Shown: positions 57,665 to 64,000 of the stretch, one piece after another
How positions within the stretch are numbered: the stretch's first letter is position 1
How the letters are laid out: every line of letters starts with the position of its first letter
NCBI GenBank assembly: GCA_003260075.1
Contig: QLIY01000142.1
Location: 139,909-203,908 of the forward strand
Length of the DNA: 64,000 nt
From: Phallusia mammillata
Lineage: Eukaryota > Chordata > Ascidiacea > Phlebobranchia > Ascidiidae
Reading direction: 5' to 3'
The notes under the pieces: model-generated
Databases searched by the model: none
What the model saw: only the letters and a program-made list of their open reading frames with translations
What the model was told of the DNA's origin: nothing
Translations under genes and position numbers: made by a program

Positions 57665-57947
57665 GTAAGTCGATTGATGTAAAATTTATGGCAACATTAT
57701 CACGCGTTTTGTCATCAGGTTGTTGACATTGAGGAGTTAGTTGGCAGAAGCAAGCGGTTTATTTCTACACCTGCAAGTGCTTGATAAATTAGAACAGTAA
57801 TAATATGCTTTCACATGCATTTACCAGACAATGTGGCTTGTATCTAGTTGTTTTTCGTGCCTAACGTGAATTTACAAGCTGTTAGATGTTTGACTACTTG
57901 CTTACTCGAATTCCTATGGTTGGTTTTGTAACAAACTTTGCGCAGTC

Positions 57948-58017
57948 ATGTTATTGCCGCAAAAGTTAGCTTCATATGTGTTGTATGTGTTTTTGTTTTG
58001 CACTGAAAATGCAAAAG
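57948..58017 (+). CDS. Possible alternative first exon encoding a signal peptide
   Basis: ATG at 57948 opens MLLPQKLASYVLYVFLFCTE, a good signal-peptide pattern, ending AAAAG|GTTTGC. In phase it would join 58563 as ...NAKDATMGS. The donor is weak and it competes with the exon at 57511, so this is speculative. Confidence 0.2.
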
Positions 58018-58562
58018 GTTTGCAGTTGCGCAAAGTTCGACTGTTTCAGTTGACAGAAACAATTAACGACATGAACATCTTTACCTTTATCTATGTTTAA
58101 AACAGTTTCTTGTAAGAGTACAATTAGTTTGTGGTATTGGTGTTGTAGCCGTATGGTAAATAGAAATAGGTGGTAACCGATACAAACTAGATTTATTGTT
58201 GTGCTTTTTATTTCTTATCTTCAAACAGTCAATTAGTATTGGTCTGTCGAACAACAAAACAGTGATAAATGTAACACTCTGTCGGTGGTGTTTGATCAGT
58301 TGATATCTGTCTCGTTGCTAATTGACTCACTTTGGCAACTTGAAACTTTTTCTTTGATTCAGCTTCGGTCACGAGATTAACTAACCGCCTAAAGTCAATT
58401 TGACTCACAAATTGTTTTCAACAGATACGTTGAAATGTTATCTTTAAGCTTTTCTCTCATGTAGTTTCGAATTTCTGAATCTGATATTCTTTTCATTTGC
58501 CGAAAAAGTAAGTTGTGAAATTGATGCGAAATTGCTTGTGGAATAAAACTGATCATGTTTTA

Positions 58563-61500
58563 GACGCAACAATGGGTTCAACAAACATGTTCTATTTCTC
58601 CCCGTTTGACAATGGAGTTGATCAGTCCACGTGGATTACTGCAGTTACTATTTTGTCTGTTTATGCAGCACTTTTTCTGGCGGGATTTATTGGCCATACA
58701 TGCGTGTTGTGCTTTGCAACCAGTCATAAAAGGTAAGTAAACTAATTTTGTTGCTTTAAATTTTGTTTTAAGTTATCACTGTTTAAATCAAAAAGATTTA
58801 GTTTAGCACGCTTGTCGACATGTTTAGTTTCTGTGCAAATATAAGTTTAGATAAAAGGTTGGTGTTGTGAAGATAAAAATGTTACCAAAAACACGTTCAG
58901 TCAACATTGAACTGATATTAAGACCATTAACTGCTTGCATGCAAGCTTGTGTTTCGATTTTGTAACGCCACCAAAGTTAAAACTTCGATGAGCAGTTTTA
59001 ACAAAAATGTATATTTTTTTTTATTTTTGCAGCCGCAGCAGTTCGTCGTTGTCATCTGCCTACGTTATAATAGCAAGTAGCACCATTGCCCAAACCGTTT
59101 TTATCTGTTCCTGCCTTCCCGCAATTGCCTGCAAGTCTGTGATGAGCCTTGTGACGTCAGAATGGCTTTTTGGTGACGTCCCTTGCCGTTTGACGTCGTT
59201 CTTGGAGGTACGATTTTGCAAGTTATAATACTGTGTTAGAGTTAGAGAATCAGTTTCAACACTGAAATGCTGCAAAGAGATAATTTGTGTGTCCACCAAA
59301 TTGGAGAAAATCAATTCCCGTCGCATTATTTCCCATTTTTCTGTCGGACTTAATCGATTTCGGTCCGCTCGGCTTTTGTTCTGAGACGCGCGCACACAAA
59401 ATTCCAATTACAACTGTTGATTAAAACAATAAGGCGATTATTTGATGGTCCCACAAACAGGTTCGCTGTGAAATAGGATAGGGGACGCGATCGCCAGAAA
59501 ATTGACACCTGCCCTGGTGACTTTTCAAATCGCTGCAGTGTAAATGCTCGAGCACTTTGGAAGGGCATTCGTTTTCCGTCACGTCGATTGTATAAGCTTT
59601 GCAATTAGGTCGGACCTTTTCAGGAATATCGTGTTTCTGAATGGGTCGCGAAAGAACAGAGGCCACACACATTTTTGTAATGGTGTTTACTTCGCTTTTG
59701 CACCGGAAGAACGACTGACTACAGTCGCTTTCTAACTTGCTTGTAACAAAACGGCTGTTAAAACAACTGCAGGTCCCCAATGTATTGCTAACAGGATGGT
59801 GCACTTGCCAATGTGGCGTACCTAATGTTGAAATGTGTTGTGGCAAATTTTATGTTTTGCAGTCATTGCTTTACAAACTGTTGGTTTCATCAAACTTAAA
59901 AAGTGTAGGTGTAACTGTTTTATTTTCACTAGTTTGTTCAAAAACATGCCTGAATCGCCGGCATCTGACATATCACTCCTCTAATACCGGTTAAAATAAT
60001 ATCAAAAAATAAATTTCAACGTTTTAAAACTTGTTTATAATCTGACGTTTATGATCATACACGTCAGCTGGCACTCCCTACATACCATACGTTGGGTCGG
60101 TAAACCACTGAGCCGGTCGCACCGAAATTGGACACATTCTTTTCAAGGAGGGGAGTCCATTAGCGGCGCATGACACCACACAATTTCTTTCACTTGCACT
60201 GAGGTTTGTGTCCGTTAGTGACTCGAAGTCTATTCAAGTCCAATTATGCGGCTACTGGATTCGTATTTTTGAGCCAGCTGAGCTTTTGTGAGGAATGCAC
60301 GATAGGTCGTCACGCACCAATACCCAATCACTTCTAGTTTTCCCTGGCTGATAACGCAAGTCATCGCAATATGTTATCATTAGTACAAGTCATGCTTGAG
60401 TGACCAATATTGAACCACTGTTTGGACATATTTATGTCAACAATTCTTCAAGAACCAGCGTTCCATAAGTTGATATTATTGGTCAAAATGGACACATTTG
60501 ACCTACGACACCAACAAACTTACCCTCATAAGCCTAGTTTAACGCTATATCCGCGCCTAATATCCCCAAAACAAACTTTTTGACTTGTCTTAATATTACG
60601 TGCATCGCGGGTTCTATGACGCAACAAAACAATCCGCAGGAGCCTCTGGCCTCAATTCACGTTTGCTGGTGGTTTTAGGCGTCGGGAAAGATGTTTCCAA
60701 AATTGGTTGTTACATCGTTTCTAGAATTTGAAACTCATGATTAAGATCTCTTACTTCAAGATTAGCACGTTTTTATGACATGCTTGTTTTAACGTCGGTG
60801 TTAGTATTACCCTGTTGGTATGGTATTCGATTTTGGGTATGTGAGTCTTCCATAAAAAGTTGCGTTTGATCTCACTTCTGGGTTTATGCCAAACCATAAT
60901 GCTCACTAGGCTTAACAGAAATATGCACATAATATGATTGATTATGACCCTCCAAGGTTTGGATACGAACAGTTTTTGTGAGTGCTAACTTACACCAAAA
61001 GGGATGGCAAGTTATTACTTATGAATAGTCCTATATATATTGAGTTAAATGTTATGTCGAGGTATTTTGATATTTAATTGTTAGTTTTAATTTCAAAATA
61101 TATTATTTGCATACTTTTAGTTTTTAATATTTTGAAGAAATGTATGTGCACTTTTCAAAACTGTATTCAACACAAGTAATACAGGTTTAATTTTGGGCTA
61201 AATCGATAACAATCTAAAAGGTGGTAAAAAAGTAAACATCGTGTGCTACAATGACAACGTCACTGCTACACAGACTGTCATGATGTGTTTTAAAGCTCAC
61301 ATGTTCTCAAAAAATATCAAGTACAACATTTAACTTCATATAATGGTGACATAAGCTAGATTTCCACATTTGTCATTAAAGCTGGCGTTTCTATTTTAAA
61401 GCCTAAATGGAGTGCCTTTGTTTAAAGCAGTCTTTTTGATAAATTGAAGGGTACCTTTAGTAACTGAATACAACGTATTTGATTATTTTCTATTTACAAA

Positions 61501-64000
61501 CCTTAATTACTTTTCCTTCCAAACCACAATCTTGGGTGTGAACAGAGTTCAGTCAGACGAGAGGATAGATTGCGGCCAGATAAGTCATGCGCAAGGGTCG
61601 GGTGAACTATAAGCTTTAACCCAAATCCGAAGATAAATCGCCACTAGTTTCTGGCATATTCAGAGCGACAAAAGAAATCCCTAATTCACCGTCTCGTTTT
61701 AATCCGATTCTCGATGTCCTGTTAGGTTTGCTGCAAGCCAGAAGGAATGCGATTAAATTACAACGCGGCCTGAAATTAATTTGTACTTTGATGTTAACTG
61801 TTGTTAGACGTATGTTTGTCGGCTAGAACAGATTTACTTGGTATTTAGAAAATTATAAAATCTCTCTATGGTTTTGATAAGAAGGACATTCTGCGAACTA
61901 TTATAGGTGGTGTTTTATCTTTTGTCGCGCTAAATTTTGTAGATTACATAAAATAACGAAAACGTTTTGTCCAATGCCATTTTAAAGCTTCGCTTAGCAT
62001 ATTTTTTCCCTAAATTAAAATATTTACCAAAAGGTGCGGATAGGTGATTAGAATGAGCTCGGTGTTGATTGTTTGTGCGCTCTAGTCGCTTCACTGCACA
62101 AACATCACATTGTCTAAAAAAAACTTGCCAAGGTTGCACCAGTGTTGGATAAAACGTTATTGTTTGTGTGCGCCATTATGGCGAGGACCGCTTTCATGCG
62201 AATTTCTTCAACAATCATAAAATGTGTTGCACTGTTTTTGACATTGCGCGTGTATACATGGTTTTCGTTTTTAATTTAGAAACCATGTTTTGCATGCAAC
62301 AAAAAACATTTACTTTAAGTTCCTTTTCTGCTATATTATATTCCAACCTAAAATGTATGACAGCAATGGCAAGTCAAACAGTGATTTTAGTACCGACAGG
62401 TTGTTCGTAAAATCGTGCACAATTTCACAATCTTTGACGCCCCCGCGATTGTGTTTCTAATTTCCCGGGGGACAAGCACCAGCGCATGAAATTCACAAAA
62501 CACGCTTGACATGTTGTTATTTGCTGTCTAATTACAGTTTTTGCTTTATGTGGCGCTGCCAAAGGCCGTTGATCAGCTGTAATAGGGTTACTATGATTGT
62601 AGCGCACTGAAACAAAAGCGCCCAGGGGCTGCTTTGGGAATTCACGGTCGACGGCGATTAAGGCCGTTTATTGCCGGTGACCGATTGCTATTTGCACGCT
62701 GATTCGAGCAACATCTGTTGTTGTAGGGATTGTAATTGTTGCTAATGTTGTGAAATTACTTTTCTATTGTTCCTTTGAATTTACAACCAAACATGCAACT
62801 CATATACATATGTTATTTTTCTATAGTTGTGACGAATCGTTTTTTTGGTTTAGTAGTTTACAAATAAGTGAAATGCAAACATTAATATCAACAAAAACAA
62901 TTACGAATTCATAAACTTGCAAAACCTATTATCGCCAAGAAAACGCTATGTGATAGTTGCGGATACTACAAGTTTAGAGACAATCGTAAAATTAAAAACG
63001 AACCTGAACTTATTTTGTCGTATATTTCGCTTGAAGGTGTCTTTACATTGCGTGAAGGTTTCATTACATTGCGAAGTTTGCGCAGTCAAATAACGCTTCA
63101 AAGTTGAATCGATATGATTCTTAAGTTCAAAAATTGTTTCTAAACATATGGCTTTATTGTGTTTGCGCCGATTAAACAAATGGATTTGGTCTCAATTGTC
63201 TAGAATGGATTTTGGTATGTCTGTGCACGCATACTCTTGGCAAAGTTTGTTTGACAAGTGGCCATAAAAAAACACTTTTTAACGTGTTTTTCCCGCTACT
63301 GTTTAAAAAAATATTTTGCCAAGGCAAGTTGACGACACAAAACACTTGAAATTGGACGTGAAGGACAGTCACTTGTTTGAAGAGCTTTCAGTGTACTTCA
63401 AAATGTTTTTGTTAAAAAGGCATTCATTGTGTATTTTTAAAGCGATTGTTTTTAAATTTGTGATATGATTTCCGTAGTAATATGATTTGCATCAAAATGT
63501 TTGGTAAATTGCATTTATTTTAAAGTTTTTATGATCACTTTTGCGACACATGTTGTAATTTCTGGTTTCATTTATCATTTGCATTAGGTTTGCCCAAGTT
63601 TATGGTTTTTGCACTTCTTTTAATACAAAGAACATACAATGATTTTTGTTTATTTCCCCAATCCTATTCCATTTTAAGAAAAAAGTACGACAAAAAATAA
63701 TTCAAATGTATGAAACTTTCTGTAACTGTGTCCGATTTCACGAACTAACTTTGTTCTCTTGTGGTTTTAGACTTTTCTCATTGGAGTAACTGCGCTAAGC
63801 TACTGTGCACTTGCCATCGATCGACTCCACTGCTCTCGCCACGTGACACGCGACTGTGACGTCACAAAGGAATCGTGCGGGCGCGGGTTCTCCAAAATGT
63901 TGGTGCTGTGGCTTTGCGCAGCGTTCATAGCCTCCCCCGAGCTGCTTCTAATGGAGACCACGAATGCTAAAGCATCTGTTCCAATGCACAGGCAGTTGTC
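58563..64000 (+). CDS. GPR37-like orphan class A GPCR, 3'-partial (TM1 to TM4 seen)
   Basis: Exons: 58563-58732 (first ATG at 58572), 59033-59207, 63771 onward past the window end; phases agree. TM1 is ILSVYAALFLAGFIGHTCVL, TM2 is AYVIIASSTIAQTVFICSCL, ECL1 is SEWLFGDVPCRLTSFLE with the TM3 disulphide Cys, TM3 is GVTALSYCALAIDR, and TM4 is MLVLWLCAAFIASPELLL. GPR37/GPR37L1 have WLLEDFSCK, GVTTFTLCALCIDR and a TM4 ending in PEVVL at the same places, so this is the best family match. Unusual residues: His replaces the usual Asn of TM1 (GFIGH), the TM2 Asp is not visible, and the DRY motif is DRL. An acceptor TTTTAG at 58557-58562 just before the ATG implies at least one upstream exon. The second intron is 4.56 kb. 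Confidence 0.6.
59208..63770 (+). other. Large intron of the GPR37-like gene
   Basis: 4.56 kb between the TM2 and TM3 exons. No coding segment recognised on either strand. Short GC-richer stretches (59260-59700, 60060-60350, 61540-61760, 62420-62700) stand out from the AT-rich background and might hold enhancers, but no specific element was identified. Confidence 0.5.

Noticed and set aside
59421-59846. 141-codon frame on the - strand
   Set aside because: Lies in the GPR37-like intron with no recognisable motif; the region is only somewhat GC-richer.

Overview
This is a eukaryotic, AT-rich, intron-dense genomic window. The short AT-rich introns, the dense small hAT-type repeats and a chordate-type Not homeobox gene suggest a tunicate, most likely a Ciona species. 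That assignment is inference. The window has one 923-base N gap and four single-N joins, so parts of it are draft quality.

Layout. 0-8 kb: 3' two-thirds of DHX15/Prp43, a DEAH-box splicing helicase (+ strand, 11 exons seen, 5' end missing). 8.4-9.6 kb: intronless DNAJB13, an axonemal HSP40-type protein (- strand), convergent with DHX15. 9.6-15.5 kb: intergenic. 15.5-17.1 kb: Not/NOTO homeobox gene (- strand, 3 exons), then about 6 kb of upstream non-coding DNA with one GC-richer island. 23.35-25.5 kb: intronless gene for an unrecognised 722-residue basic protein with a poly-Gly run encoded by 85 consecutive C on the + strand. 27.1-30.1 kb: TM3 to C-terminus of a peptide-receptor-like class A GPCR (- strand, 7 exons, TM1-TM2 not found). 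30-37 kb: repeat-rich, with the N gap and a duplicated or misassembled patch. 37.2-42.5 kb: amino-acid transporter of the AAAP/Aa_trans family (- strand, 6 exons). 44.4-55.6 kb: complete 16-exon POT1, the telomere single-strand binding protein (+ strand, 802 aa). 57-64 kb: 5' part of a GPR37-like orphan GPCR (+ strand), running off the end in TM4.

Nothing suggests that these genes form one pathway; they are ordinary independent genes. The unusual material lies between and inside them. DHX15 intron 6 carries a second copy of the gene's own 3'UTR, with polyadenylation signal, flanked by 44-bp direct repeats. There are many hAT-like miniature elements, six with perfect or near-perfect 8-bp target duplications and one nested in another. 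One of these carries a heptamer array beside a splice donor. There are two GC-AG introns, a tRNA-derived SINE family and two extreme poly-C runs. I found no CRISPR array, operon or clear tRNA/rRNA gene.
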